From the NCBI GenBank assembly GCA_030847615.1, contig JAUMIR010000014.1, forward strand, positions 15,104,501 through 15,168,500: DNA of 64,000 nucleotides, in the 5' to 3' direction. Numbering within the stretch: the first letter of the stretch is position 1; each line of letters starts with the position of its first letter. This DNA comes from Gambelia wislizenii (Eukaryota > Chordata > Lepidosauria > Squamata > Crotaphytidae). Shown here one piece after another: positions 1 through 9,331 of this stretch. The translations under genes and the position numbers were made by a program. The notes under the pieces were generated by a model. The model ran no database searches. It had not been told where the DNA came from and saw only the letters and a list, made by a program, of their open reading frames with translations.

Positions 1-38
1 GAAAACACTGAGACAAAGAAGGTGTTGAGTAATTCTGT
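1..38 (-). mobile_element. CR1 LINE ORF2 fragment, cut by window edge
   Basis: These bases match, with one difference, the ORF2 segment near 18433-18470 of the long CR1 copy in this window, in the same minus orientation. The copy stops inside the next inverted repeat, so only a sliver is visible and its other end lies outside the window. Confidence 0.75.
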
Positions 39-97
39 TTGGACTACAGTTCCTATGCTGGCTGGGGGATTTTGAGCATTGTAGTCCAAACAGAATT
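31..97. repeat. Perfect 18-bp inverted repeat (fold-back)
   Basis: The arm AATTCTGTTTGGACTACA at 31-48 is repeated as its exact reverse complement at 80-97, with a 31-base spacer. The 'ggactaca...tgtagtcc' core is typical of palindromic MITEs in sauropsids. The left arm overlaps the end of the CR1 sliver, so the inversion probably includes a few CR1 bases. Confidence 0.7.
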
Positions 98-440
98 CAC
101 TTCTCAAACACTGGCTTCTCTCCTTGGTTAACCTTCTCAGTGGTCTTGAGCAAGGGGTTCTGATGGCATCCATGTTAGGATGGTGGTAAATCTACCCCGT
201 GGTTTAGTCCAACTTGGAAAGAAGCCATCTGAAGTGCTAAACCCTATACTCCAAAGCAGGTAGCGCCTTTAGTTCTCCTAAACTTTGGGCTAAAATGTAG
301 AGTGGATTCAGCAGCCAGTGGACAAGGGAACCAGCAGCTGATTGAGCAGCTGCAGACCAGCCATAGCCCTCCAGAGCTGGTTGGACTGCAGCTCCCAGCA
401 TTCCCCCACACTTGCTTACGGCGGCTAGGGCTACAGGGAA
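98..440. other. No recognisable feature
   Basis: I see no convincing gene or repeat family here. Short reading frames exist on both strands but lack conserved motifs. Confidence 0.5.
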
Positions 441-804
441 TTGCAGTACAGGAGCCATCTAGAGGGAAGGGGTGTGTGAGATCACTCTCCCCCTCTCTTC
501 CCTCCCACCGTGGCCCCACCTCAGCAACGATCATGGGGGGGAAGGGGAAGGGACTAGATTGCTCCCCCTCCCCCCTGCCATGGTCCCACTGCAGTGGCAA
601 TCATGGGGACAAAGGGGAGGAGGCTAGATCGCTCCTCCCCATCCCTTCACCACTGTGGTTGCCGCCACTGGGACTAGGAGCCCTCCCAGGGGATGGGACG
701 GGAGAGGTGAGTTTCCTCCTCCCCTCTCCCTTCTGCCGCCATCACCAACCATGGATAATTAAAGCTGCAGTTGGTGAATCAGTGGATGCGGGGGTGCTAC
801 TGTA
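441..804 (-). mobile_element. Tigger/pogo-like non-autonomous element, family B, truncated
   Basis: The right end reads GGGGGTGCTACTG followed by TA at 803-804, the reverse complement of the CAGTAGCACCCCC terminus seen at 53961. The interior (poly-C/G blocks, 'gcagttggtgaatcag') also matches that copy in reverse. The opposite TIR is missing, so the copy is truncated around 440-470. TA target and CAGT..ACTG ends fit the Tigger/pogo group of Tc1/mariner elements. Confidence 0.7.
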
Positions 805-1252
805 ACTGGCATCCTGTTAGTCAGTTATGATGTTGTCAGTTAGACTTAAGACATTGTAACTGCTTTGTTATTCTCATTTGTGATCGTGGTACTGTTTCCA
901 TAAACACAAAGAACCCTGAAACCCACCTTAAAAGCCAGTCAGCCACCTGGAGCAATGGAGGTCTGTGCTGCTTGCAAGTGGGGCACTGCAGGACCAGACC
1001 CCTCTTCCCAGCAGGGAGTCTTGTGGCAACCTGTGGAAACTCTTATTTGCAGCCCTGCTCACTAGCTGAGCAGAATTCTGCCATGCAGGATGGATAACTG
1101 GATTTTAAGGTGGATTTCAGATATCAGATGGGGAGTTAAAGCATACTTACAATTACATGTTTGATGCAGAATCTCAGCTGATAAAAATTGTAATTATAGT
1201 TACAGAAGAACACTGTCTGCGCTTATTAATTTGAGCTTAATTTGCGAAAATA
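805..1252. other. No recognisable feature
   Basis: An AT-moderate stretch without a coding frame of note, RNA gene or repeat that I can name. Confidence 0.4.
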
Positions 1253-1496
1253 CACAGTTGGACCCTGGTATCCACAAAACCAATATCCATGGGCTCAGTT
1301 ATCCGTGGTACCCCAAATATGGGAAATGCCTAGAGAGGCATCCTCTCAAGGCATCTTCTAGGCCCTCCAATGCAACTCTATGGTATGTTTTTACCAGAAG
1401 GCCTGTATTTTAATAGGGTTTGCTGTTATCTGTGGTTTCCAGTATCCATGGTAAATCCAGGAACCAAACCCCAGCAGGTATGGGCATCCAACTGTA
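1253..1496. mobile_element. Tigger/pogo-like MITE, family C
   Basis: Begins CAGTTGGACCCTGGTATCC at 1255 and ends GGGCATCCAACTG followed by TA (1495-1496). The TIRs are about 15 bp. The interior 'ctaggcatcttctaggtcctcc' type segment recurs in the copy at 59208-59476 and in other Tigger-like elements of the window. The left flanking dinucleotide is CA rather than TA, probably a decayed target duplication. Confidence 0.75.
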
Positions 1497-1780
1497 TATG
1501 CGCAATTTTCTGATACCTCTGTTCACAGGTGTTTCACTCCTCCCTTTTTTACAAACAGGGAAACAAGCCTTCAATACGCACACCAACTTTAGATCATGGC
1601 TTCATGTTCTGACTTTTCTGGGAAGCAATAAGCACAGTCTGCCAGCAGGTTCCTTGCTTCTTTCTCCACCAGCACAAAAGGATAGGGTTCTAGGTCAGGA
1701 TTATCCTAGATTTCAGTACCAGAACCTGACATGTATGGATGACCCCCTTGTGAGGCAGGGCCTGGTGATGTGACAAGGAT
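1497..1780. other. Unassigned spacer
   Basis: No named repeat or gene seen between the Tigger-like element and the CR1 3' end. Confidence 0.4.
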
Positions 1781-2267
1781 GATAGAATCATAGAGCTGGA
1801 AGAGACCACAAGGGCCATCCAGTCCAACCCCCTGCCATGCAGGAGTACACAATCAAAGCATTCCAGACAGATAGCCATCCAGCCTCTGCTTAAAAACCTC
1901 CAAAAAAGGAGACTCACCACACTCCCAGGCAGTGCATTCCACTTCCGAACAGCTCTTACTGTCAGGAAAGTCTTCCTCATGTCTAGGTGGAATCCCTTTT
2001 CCTGTAGTTTGAACCCATTGCTCCGTGTCCTAGTCTCTGGAGCAGCAGAAAACAAGCTTGCCCCATCCTCAATATGACATCCCTTCAAATATTTAAACAT
2101 GGCTATCATGTCCCCTCTCAACCTTCTCTTCTCCAGGATAAACATACCCAGCTCCCTAAGCTGCTCCTCATAGGGCATCATGGCTTCCAGACCTCCCACC
2201 ATCCTGTCCGCCCTCCTCTAGACACGTTCCAGCTTCTCAATAGCCTTCCTGAATTGTGGTGCCCAGA
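1781..2267 (-). mobile_element. CR1 copy A, 3' part (split by CR1 copy B)
   Basis: A CR1 LINE 3' end in minus orientation. The terminal short repeats (GATAGAATCATAG on the plus strand) start at 1781. The upstream part encodes the degraded C-terminus of ORF2. The copy breaks at 2267 inside the conserved 'gtggtgcccaga' segment and resumes at 3250 with the very next CR1 bases, so copy B sits inside copy A. Confidence 0.9.
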
Positions 2268-3249
2268 ATCATAGAATCATAGAATTGCAGAGTTGGAAGA
2301 GACCACGAGGGCCATCCAGTCCAACCCCCTTGCCACGCAGGAAATCTTGATCAAAGCATCCCCGACAGATGGCCATCCAGCCTCTGTTTAAAGACCTCCA
2401 AGGAAGGAGACCCCACCACGCTCCGAGGGAGTGTGTTCCACTGCCGAACAGCTCTTACTGTCAAAAAGTTCCTCCTAATGTTGAGGTGGAATCTCTGTTC
2501 CTGGAGCTTGCACCCATTGCTCCGTGTTCCAGTCTCTGGAGCAGCAGAAATCAAGCCTGCTCCATCCTCAGCATGACATCCCTTCAAATACTTAAACAGG
2601 GCTATCATATCGCCTCTAAACCGTCTTTTTTCCAGGCTAAACATACCCAGCTCCCTAAGTCTCTCCTCATAAGGCATTGTTTCCAGACCTTTCACCATTT
2701 TAGTTGCCCTTCTCTGGACACGCTCCAATTTGTCAATATCCTTTCTGAATTGTGGTGCCCAGAACTGGACACAGTATTCTAAGTGAGGTCTGACCAAGGC
2801 AGAATAGAGTGGCACTATTACTTCCCTTGATCTAGACACTATACTTCTATTGATACAGCCCAAAATCGCATTGGCCTTTTTAGCTGCCGCATCACACTGT
2901 TGGCTCATGTTCAACTTGTGGTCTACTAGGACTCCTAGATCCCTTTCGCAAGTAGTCTCATTCAGCCAGGTCTCTCCCATCCTATATTTATGCATTTCAT
3001 TTTTCCGCCCTAAATGCAGTACTTTACATTTCTCCGTATTGAATTTCATTTTGTTAGCTTTGGCCCAGCTCTCCAGTCTATCCAGGTCATTCTGAATTTT
3101 GATCCTGTCCTCTAGGGTATTAGCTACTCCTCCCAATTTGGTGTCATCTGCAAATTTGATAAGTATGCCCCTAATTCCCTCATCTAAGTCATTGATAAAG
3201 ATGTTGAATAGCACTGGGCCCAGGACAGAACCCTGTGGCACCCCACTGG
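2268..3249 (-). mobile_element. CR1 copy B, 5'-truncated, inserted in copy A
   Basis: A 0.98-kb CR1 3' end, minus strand. It carries an open frame of about 300 residues (2351-3253) covering the RT motif [13 protein letters not shown], the catalytic FADDTKL motif and the CR1 C-terminal domain. By eye it is nearly identical to the last kilobase of the long CR1 at 16780-20600, differing at only a few residues (for example ISAAPE against FSAAPE). It is 5'-truncated within the GVPQGS motif, as is common for LINE copies, and has no long target duplication, typical of CR1. The near-identity implies that both copies come from one recent source lineage. Confidence 0.95.
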
Positions 3250-3253
3250 ACAC
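2351..3253 (-). pseudogene. CR1 ORF2 C-terminal fragment (reverse transcriptase palm and C-terminal domain)
   Basis: About 300 codons without a stop, equivalent to residues 725-1023 of the intact ORF2 at 16861-19932. Visible motifs are [10 protein letters not shown] (RT motif 4), FADDTKLGG (catalytic YADD-type box) and the [12 protein letters not shown] and LERVQRRATKM segments typical of CR1. The endonuclease and the first half of the RT are missing because the insertion is 5'-truncated. Product would be inactive. No promoter is expected. Confidence 0.85.
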
Positions 3254-3391
3254 AGTATTCCAGGTGAGGTCTGGCCAAAGCAGAATAGAGTGGTACTATT
3301 ACTTCCCTTGATCTAAACACTAGACTCCTATTGATGCAGCCTAGAATCGCATTGGCTTGTTTAGCTGCCCATCACACTGCTGACTCATGTT
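3250..3391 (-). mobile_element. CR1 copy A, 5' part
   Basis: Continues copy A exactly where it was interrupted ('ctggacacagtattcc...'). It ends at about 3391, where the CR1 match is lost before 'acaaggggaagacc'. Confidence 0.85.
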
Positions 3392-3498
3392 ACAAGGGGA
3401 AGACCCTGGTCATGTCCTTAAGCAAGGTGCCTTAAGCACCAGCCACCGTGGCACAGCGTATGCCATTTAAACCAAAAACACCAAATCTAACAAATGAG

Positions 3499-3499
3499 C

Positions 3500-3530
<31 letters not shown>
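3499..3530. repeat. (AC)n microsatellite
   Basis: About 16 AC units in a row, next to a dispersed segment ('cttttcaagacagtgctct') that recurs near 33255. Confidence 0.95.
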
Positions 3531-3532
<2 letters not shown>

Positions 3533-4248
3533 ACTTTTCAAGACAGTGCTCTAACCCTGAGAGTCCTTCTCTTTGCCCTGAAGACCAATGAAGACATCCA
3601 GGCCCTGAAATCTGGGAACTCTATAAAAAGAACACTTTCCAACTTTTTTTAGAACACTTCCCAACAAAATAGCCCCTCCAAGAGTGTACAAGGTTAAAAT
3701 ACAGGAATGAAAAAATATAGCAGTAAGATACACTAAGGAGTGTGGGTGATGCTCTTTGAAACAACCTTCTTCTGCTTGTGAGTCTTTGCATGATACACCC
3801 CAGTTTATTAAGCTGAGATTTGAATGTCTGAATGTGGGTGTTGGTTGTTTCATCCTCAGTTTGTTGGCAGTGGTAAAGAACCATCTCTCTTATCCTCCTT
3901 CCTTCTCAGTCTCTCTCTCTCTCTCACACACACACATGTACACAGTCACAGAAACACATGGAAAACAAGGGTACATGCAAATTAATCTTGCCTTGAAAAT
4001 CCACTTCCTGTTATTACACAATTTCAGAGCTGACAGAAATAAAGAATTGCTTAGGTAAGGAAAACATCTTTCCCCATCTCTTGGACTGGAGTTACCTAAT
4101 TGAATCCTCCCCTGCTTTTCCCCTTTAGTTCAACACATAGTTAATTTATACTGCATGAGTTTAAAAACCTGTGGCCCAAGGTCAATGGGGCTGTGGAGTA
4201 GGAAGGGGAAAAAATCCTGTTCCCTGGCTTTTGAGAGCGTGGCTATTG
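3531..4248. other. Spacer with a dispersed segment and (TC)(AC) tract
   Basis: The first 60 bases recur near 33250-33310, so they belong to a dispersed repeat. A (TC)n(AC)n tract lies at 3905-3936. The rest shows no gene or family I can name. Confidence 0.4.
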
Positions 4249-4455
4249 CCACACTGCAGAAATAATGCAGTTTCACACTGCTTTAACTATTGTGACTCCA
4301 TCCAATAGAATCCTGGGATTTGTAGTTTGTTGTGGCACCAGAGCTCTCTGGCAGAGAAGGCTGCATACCTCACAAAACTACAAATCCTAAAATTCCATAG
4401 CATTGAGCCATGGCAGTTAAAGTGGTGTCAAACTGGATTATATCAGCAGTATGGC
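4249..4455. mobile_element. Palindromic MITE (hAT-like), full length
   Basis: A fold-back element of about 207 bp. The left end GCCACACTGCAG...GCTTTAAC pairs with the right end GTTAAAG...CAGTATGGC over roughly 40 bp at about 75 to 80% identity. Internal 'gatttgtagttt' and 'aactacaaatcc' also pair. This matches a very common sauropsid non-autonomous MITE; assignment to hAT is from memory of the family, and no clear 8-bp duplication is visible. Confidence 0.75.
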
Positions 4456-4465
4456 AACAGTCTGT

Positions 4466-4707
4466 ATCTGCACTATGCAATTTGATACCACTTTGATACC
4501 ACTTTTTACTGCCACAGTTCCATTCTAGGGAATCCTAGGATTTGTAGTTTGCTGAGATACTTAGCAGATACTCTGCTAGAGAGTTCTAGGACATTCCCTC
4601 TGAACAGGAGGGAATCCTAAATGCCCTACAAAATAAGCAGGTTTCTGTTGGTTGGAGCTAGGACAGTTAAAGGCGTATTAAAGAGTTATAGCTATCTAGT
4701 GCAGATT
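4466..4707. mobile_element. Second copy of the palindromic MITE, diverged
   Basis: Left end ATCTGCACTATGCAA and right end CTATCTAGTGCAGATT are inverted copies of each other. The interior 'atcctaggatttgtagttt' matches the neighbouring element. It is more diverged than the first copy. Confidence 0.6.
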
Positions 4708-4864
4708 GGGGAAAGCAGAATTGAAAATATTACCCGCAAAATAGTGGAAAAATGTTTTTCTAGTGTTGAGAAATCCTGATGAGAAGATCCATTGACTGAA
4801 GAGAAGCTTCGCAGTTCTGGACTTATTCTGTGCAAAATTCACACATGGTTGTTTTGTGAAGGAA

Positions 4865-5000
4865 ACAACATTTTCTGTGCATGAAACAGTATTTTCTGTG
4901 CTTAAAATAACATTTATACAGAGAAATATTATTTCCGGCACAGAAAAAGCTGTTCTCTGTGCAGAAAAAGCTATTTTCTGTGCAAAAAAACCAACCCCCT
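4865..5000. repeat. Imperfect tandem repeat, TTTTCTGTGC motif
   Basis: The decamer TTTTCTGTGC or a variant recurs about every 24-28 bases, five times, on this strand or as GCACAGAAAA. This gives a spurious S/T/F-rich frame on the minus strand. No coding function is proposed. Confidence 0.5.
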
Positions 5001-5276
5001 GCAAATTTTGCATAGAATAAGTCCCGAACTACAAATAGGCTTTGAAAACTTTTGGGATGAATCCTCCTTTTGTGGTGACTGTTTTGCTAACGTGAGTGGC
5101 GACTGAGAAACAGCTATGTCAGTGGCAGTCACTGTGGGATGGGGGAGAGTGTGTATATGTATTGTAGGGAGGGAGAAGTGAGGCCTGTTTGTGGCTGCCT
5201 GTATTTATGTGGCTGCCAGCCAACAACGGGTGTGACCCTCAGGCTGTAGCTGTGCATCTCTGGCTTCTGGAATTCA
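5001..5276. other. Unassigned spacer
   Basis: No recognisable gene or repeat in this short interval. Confidence 0.4.
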
Positions 5277-5459
5277 CATCCCTTCCAGCATTTCACAGAT
5301 AAAATGGCCAAGTAATATCAGAGTGTGGTCAAGATGGCAACAGTTAAGGAAAAACACACAAACTAGGAAATACGGCTGTGGTTTCCTTTTATCTGAGTCT
5401 CCTGGGAAGGGCAGGATTCTGCCGCCACCTCTCCTCTCCTGCCTGATGAGTTAACTGAG

Positions 5460-6631
5460 TACAGTCGTCCCTCCACATTCGCGGGGGTTACGTTCTTGAG
5501 ACCCCCACGAATGTGGAAAAACTGCGAATAACAACTGCTCCTGCAACCCGCCCCCAGAGGGAGGGAGATGGCAGGAGGGTGTCTGGCCAGCCTGGCTGGC
5601 CTCTCCGCAAGCCTTCCTGAGGGGACTCTGGGCCTTAGAATACCCGGAGCCCGCTTAGGAAGGCCGGGATGGCAGCGGGCGGGTGAGCAGGCGGGTGGGT
5701 GGGGATGAGGCTGCGCTGCCTCCCCCCAGCCTTCCTAAGCGAGCGCTGGGGCTTTGGAGCCCCGGCGCCCGCTTTGGAAGGCCGGGGGGAGCAGCGGTCG
5801 GTCGGGTGGGTGGCTGGGCAGGTGGGGAGAAGGCTGCACTGCCTCCCCCCGGCCTTCCGAAGCGAGCACTGGGGCTTTGGAGCCCCGGCGCCCGCTTTGG
5901 AAGGCCGGGGAGAGCAGCAGGTGGGCGGGCGGGTGAGCGGGTGGGCGGGGAGGAGGCTGCGCTGCCTCTCCCCGGCCTTTCTCAGCGGGCTCTGGGGCTC
6001 CAAAGCCCCGGACCCCACTGAGAAAGGCTGGGGAAGGCAGCGTGTGGGTGGGGAGGAGGCTGCGCTGCCTCTCACCGGCCTTCCGAAGCGGACACCGGGG
6101 CTTTGGAGCCCCGGAGCCATTTAAAAAGGCCGGGGAAGGCAGCGGGCGGGTGTCTGCCTTCCTCTCCCCGGCCTTCCTGAGTGGACTCCGGGGCTTAGAA
6201 GCCTTGGAGTCCCCTCAGGAAGGTCGGGGAAGGCAGCGGGCAGGTGGGGAGGAGGCTTTCTGAGCGGACTCCGGGGTTTGGAGCCCCGGAGCCCGCTTAG
6301 GAAGGCCGGGGAAGGCAGCAGGTGGGCGGGAAGGAAGCTGCCCGGCCTCTCCCCGGCCATCCTGAGGGGACTCCGGGTCTTAGAAGCCTCGGAGTCCCTT
6401 TAGGAAGGCCGGGAAAGTCGGAGGGAGGGAGGGAGGCTGCCCGCCCCACCCCCCAGCCTTCCTGAGCAGACTCCAGGGCTTTGAAGCCACGGAGCAGCCT
6501 CTGGAAGGCCGGAGAAGGTGCAGGCAGGAGGTTGCCCCACCTCTCGGCAGCCTCCTCTAAGGGGCTGGGGCTAAACCGCAAATAATCAAAACCGTGAATG
6601 TGAAAACCATGAATGTCGAGGGGCAACTGTA
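5460..6631. mobile_element. Tigger/pogo-like non-autonomous element, family A, with GC-rich core
   Basis: TA then CAGTCGTCCCTCCACATTCG at the left and CGAGGGGCAACTG then TA at the right. The terminal inverted repeats also include 'gaatgt..aaa..gcgaataa' and its partner near 6580. It lies inside a family X repeat, and removing it restores the family X sequence across one TA. The 1.1-kb interior is a GC-rich tandem array unlike the flanks. No transposase is encoded. Confidence 0.85.
5640..6560. repeat. GC-rich minisatellite inside the Tigger-like element
   Basis: About eight to nine units of 90-122 bp. Each starts near 'ggccttcc(t/g)(g/a)ag' and contains CTTTGGAGCCCCGG followed by an AAGGCCGGGG block. 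Unit starts are visible near 5730, 5852, 5974, 6075 and 6168. Each unit is itself partly palindromic (GGGGCTTTGGAGCCCC). Proline/arginine-rich reading frames here are by-products of base composition. Confidence 0.85.
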
Positions 6632-6902
6632 CAAAGTCCTTTTGCTTTTTGAAACCAATTTGCAGCAATTGAGGTAAACTGAGGGAAAAGGGGGAAAGTA
6701 GAAGGAAGAAAGAGAAACTGGAACATTTTAAAAGCAGCTGGAAAAGTGGAACAGCAGAGTATTAATCAGGACACTCCCTGTCAAATTGGGACCGTTGGAA
6801 GGTCTGAATTCATGGGTGCAAGATGAGGCAACGCCCCTGCTTTGTTCAGTTTTTCAGAGGAGGCCATAGTGAAAAGTTTACAGCTAGCTAGCTACTAGCC
6901 AG

Positions 6903-7035
6903 CATGGCATAGCAGTTTGGGTGTTGGACTAAGACTCTGGAGGCCAGGGTTCAAATCCCCGCTCAGCCATGGAAACTCACTGGGTGAGTCACACTCTCTC
7001 AGCCTCAGACAAAGGCAATGGCAAACCACCTCTTG
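6903..7035 (+). mobile_element. tRNA-derived SINE head and body
   Basis: Starts AGCCAGCATGGCATAGCAG and contains a B-box-like GGTTCAAATCC at about 6949-6959. The body 'ctcagccatggaaactcactgggtga' is the same as in copies at 12903-13035 and 42124-42965. The RNA polymerase III promoter layout fits a tRNA-derived SINE. The RTE-like 3' tail seen in the 42-kb copy is replaced here by a LINE 3' end. Confidence 0.8.
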
Positions 7036-7190
7036 TGATCTCTCTCTGGCTTTTCTTCGCAAACGAAGATTCAGGAAGGACACATCCCGCGCTTTCTGCA
7101 AGCGCGCTGATGACTAAAAAGGCCAATCCGAGATAAACAAGTCCGGTTGCAGAAAGCTCAGCAGAAGGTCTCCTTGGGTGATGTTTCTGG
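7036..7190 (-). mobile_element. 3' end of a LINE with a C-terminal zinc-finger-like motif
   Basis: Read on the minus strand it encodes AFCNRTCLSRIGLFSHQRAC and shortly afterwards a stop. The same 150 bp recurs in plus orientation at 38790-38935 and is followed there by a (GA)n tail. The pattern CxxxxxC...SRIGLFSHQxxC resembles the C-terminal Cys/His finger of many LINE polymerases. The family is not identified further. The upstream reverse transcriptase is absent (5' truncation). Confidence 0.6.
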
Positions 7191-7239
7191 GTTGTGATTC
7201 TTTCTGCGTTGTCGTTTCTCTTCAAGACTTGTTCGGCGC

Positions 7240-7361
7240 TCTGCAGTGGCTCCTCTTCCTCTTGGAAAGATGTGACCAGTGGGGTGCCACAGGGTTCTGT
7301 CCTGGGCCCAGTGCTATTCAACATCTTTATCAATGACTTGGATGAGGGAATTAGGGGCATA
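7240..7361 (+). mobile_element. CR1 copy C, ORF2 fragment
   Basis: Plus-strand bases encode the segment around [20 protein letters not shown] to DEGIRG of CR1 ORF2. The match stops at about 7361, where a CR1 3' end in the opposite orientation begins. Confidence 0.85.
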
Positions 7362-7488
7362 GAATCATAGAATCATAGAATTGTAGAGTTGGAAGAGACC
7401 ATGAGGGCCATCCAGTCCAACCCCCTGCCACGCAGGAAATCTTGATCAAAGCATCCCCGACAGATGGCCATCGAGCCTCTGTTTAAAG
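7362..7488 (-). mobile_element. Inverted CR1 3' end within copy C
   Basis: Starts with the CR1 terminal repeats in reverse (ATAGAATCATAGAATCATAG) and runs for about 127 bp. It is complementary to the 3' end of the following plus-strand CR1 (7735-7862), so the two can form a long stem. Confidence 0.85.
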
Positions 7489-7865
7489 AGTATATTTAGC
7501 CTGGAAAAAATACGGTTAAGGGGCGATATGATAGCCCTATTTAAGTATTTGAAGGAGTGTCACATTGAGGATGGAGCAGGCTTGTTTTCTGCTGCTCCAC
7601 AGAGTAGAACACGAAGCAATGGATGCAAGCTCCAGGGACAGAGATCCCACCTCAACATTAGGAGGAACTTTCTGACAGTAAGAGCTGTTCAGCAGTGGAA
7701 TGCACTTCCTTGGAGTGTGGTGGGGTCTCCTTCCTTGGAGGTCTTTAAACAGAGGCTGGATGGCTATCTGTCAGGGATAATTTGATTGTGTATTCCTGCA
7801 TGGCAGGGGATTGGACTGGATGGCCATTGTGGTCTCTTCCAACTCTACAATTCTATGATTCTGTG
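7489..7865 (+). mobile_element. CR1 copy C, 3' end
   Basis: Plus-strand CR1 from the FSLEKRR region of ORF2 to the terminal ATTCTATGATTCTGTG repeats. The segment between the ORF2 fragment at 7240-7361 and this part has been lost. An 85-residue frame here is the broken ORF2 C-terminus. Confidence 0.9.
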
Positions 7866-8567
7866 AAATCTCCCAGGCAGCCATATCTCCAAAAGTCACT
7901 TTTCCAAGCTCTGGGACCAAGGAAGTTAAATGGAACCTCCACCTTTCAGTGTATTCTATCTTTAAATACTGTTGGGGAAAGGGTCTAGGAGAGAACCATT
8001 CACCATCACACCATGTGTCCCAGAGGCATCTTGTGACAGTGGATGAAAGCATAATGCCACATTCCACAAAGCAGTGGGGTTTCAAAATGTTGGGATTTTG
8101 CTTGGTTTCCCCTGAGATAAGGCCCTACATTTTTCCCCAATAACCAGAGCAAAAGTTTTTCTGCTTGCCCACTTTGCAGTCCTATCAAGGAGAACCTTAG
8201 ATGCAGCACTTCTTATGCCAGTTACAGTAGAGAGGTGAGAAATAGGCTGCCCCCACCCCAGGTACCCTGTGGCTGAAGGGGTCTTCAGAAGCAAGAGGGG
8301 TTTTGTGCATGGAGGAGCTACAGCAATGGCATTTGACAAAAAGGCTACACTGCGCCTGAGCTGTTTAGCTCACCTCTCAGCCCCTTCTCAAAGCAGGGGC
8401 TCTGGTAAGACCTTCGATGAGACAGTTAGTAAGGATGTGATTACCCTTGGATCTAAGGTTGCCACATGTCAGCGCCTGGCCCTGAGTCTCCCGTTTTTAT
8501 GGTCATCTCCAGGTGGCAGACAAGTGTGTGAATTCTCCAGGTTTTTTTGGAGCGGGGGAGCAGGGAA
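7866..8567. other. Unassigned spacer
   Basis: I see no gene, RNA or named repeat. Frames of up to 121 codons read into the CR1 end at 8568 and lack conserved motifs. Confidence 0.4.
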
Positions 8568-8704
8568 GTTGGAGTCTCCTTCTTTGGAGGTTTTTAATCA
8601 GAGGCTGGATGGTCATCTGTCTGGAAGGCTTTGATTGTGATTCCTGCATGGCAGGGGGTTGGACTGGATGGCCCTTGAGGTCTCTTCCAACTCTATGATT
8701 CTAG
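8568..8704 (+). mobile_element. CR1 3' end, short
   Basis: About 137 bp of CR1 3' end ('ggagtctccttctttgg' through 'caactctatgattcta'), heavily 5'-truncated. Confidence 0.9.
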
Positions 8705-9034
8705 GCAAGAGGAAAGGGCTGTGTGCAAATCGACAGCTCACCTTGGAGACCGGCTGCTTGCTACAATTTGCAGGGCTTCATTGTTTTGTTACTGCAACTT
8801 GCAACTACTCTCCTTCATTGGCTTCCTCCTTCCCTCCCATTCACTGGAGTTCCAGGGCCCACCCTCCACTCTGCTCTGCACCCACATTCTGGATAGAAGC
8901 AAGCAGGCAAGATTAAATGTTCCTTATCCTGTCTCCCTAAATAGGTGAGATGAAATAATCCCCTCATTTCACCTTGATCTGGGAATAGTCTAGATTTTGG
9001 CTAAGACTTCTGTCTCAATTTCCAAACAGGAAAA
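8705..9034. repeat. Spacer with a dispersed segment shared with 56395-56510
   Basis: Bases 8885-8995 match 56395-56510 in reverse orientation (shared 'gacaggataaggaac' and 'ggtgaaatgagggg'). The two together define a repeat of unknown class. The rest is unassigned. Confidence 0.55.
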
Positions 9035-9060
9035 TGTGTGTGTGTGTGTGTGTGTGTGTT
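9035..9060. repeat. (TG)n microsatellite
   Basis: About 12 to 13 TG units. Confidence 0.95.
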
Positions 9061-9331
9061 TATCTGTTTGAATGGCAAGCTGTGAGGAGCTGTGGTTGAT
9101 AAGTATTATGCACTGATATCTATTGATATCACTAGGGATTGTGCCCAAGTCTCAAATTTTGGCCAGGGATGATCCTGGACAGGCAGACCTACTGTGATCT
9201 GACCTTCAGGCTTTCAGGAGCCAGAAGGCATCAATGGTACATAGCCATTTGGTATCACTTTTAACTGTTATGGTTGCATCCTGGGAGTTGTAGTTTGCTA
9301 TGGGGGCACTAAGAGGATTACATACCCTAAA

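Larger units (their letters stand above)
5277..6805. mobile_element. Family X repeat (TIR element), split by a Tigger-like element
   Basis: Family X is a 330-350 bp dispersed sequence with at least nine copies or fragments in this window. Its ends read CATACCCTCCAAC and GTTGGAGGGTATG in consensus. This copy starts CATCCCTTCCAGC at 5277, is interrupted at a TA by the element at 5460-6631, and ends GTTGGAAGGTCTG near 6805. GAATTCA occurs on both sides (5270-5276 and 6806-6812), a 7-bp candidate target duplication. The superfamily is unknown to me; TIRs plus a 7- to 8-bp duplication would suit hAT-like elements. Confidence 0.7.

Noticed and set aside
302..805. 167-codon open frame
   Set aside because: Lies mostly in a Tigger-like element with poly-C/G blocks; no domain or conserved motif.
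5635..6668. Several overlapping proline/arginine-rich open frames on both strands
   Set aside because: Produced by a GC-rich minisatellite; the frames repeat with the DNA unit and have no independent support.
6903..6975. Possible tRNA gene
   Set aside because: Has a B box but no cloverleaf; same sequence continues into a SINE body seen in three places.
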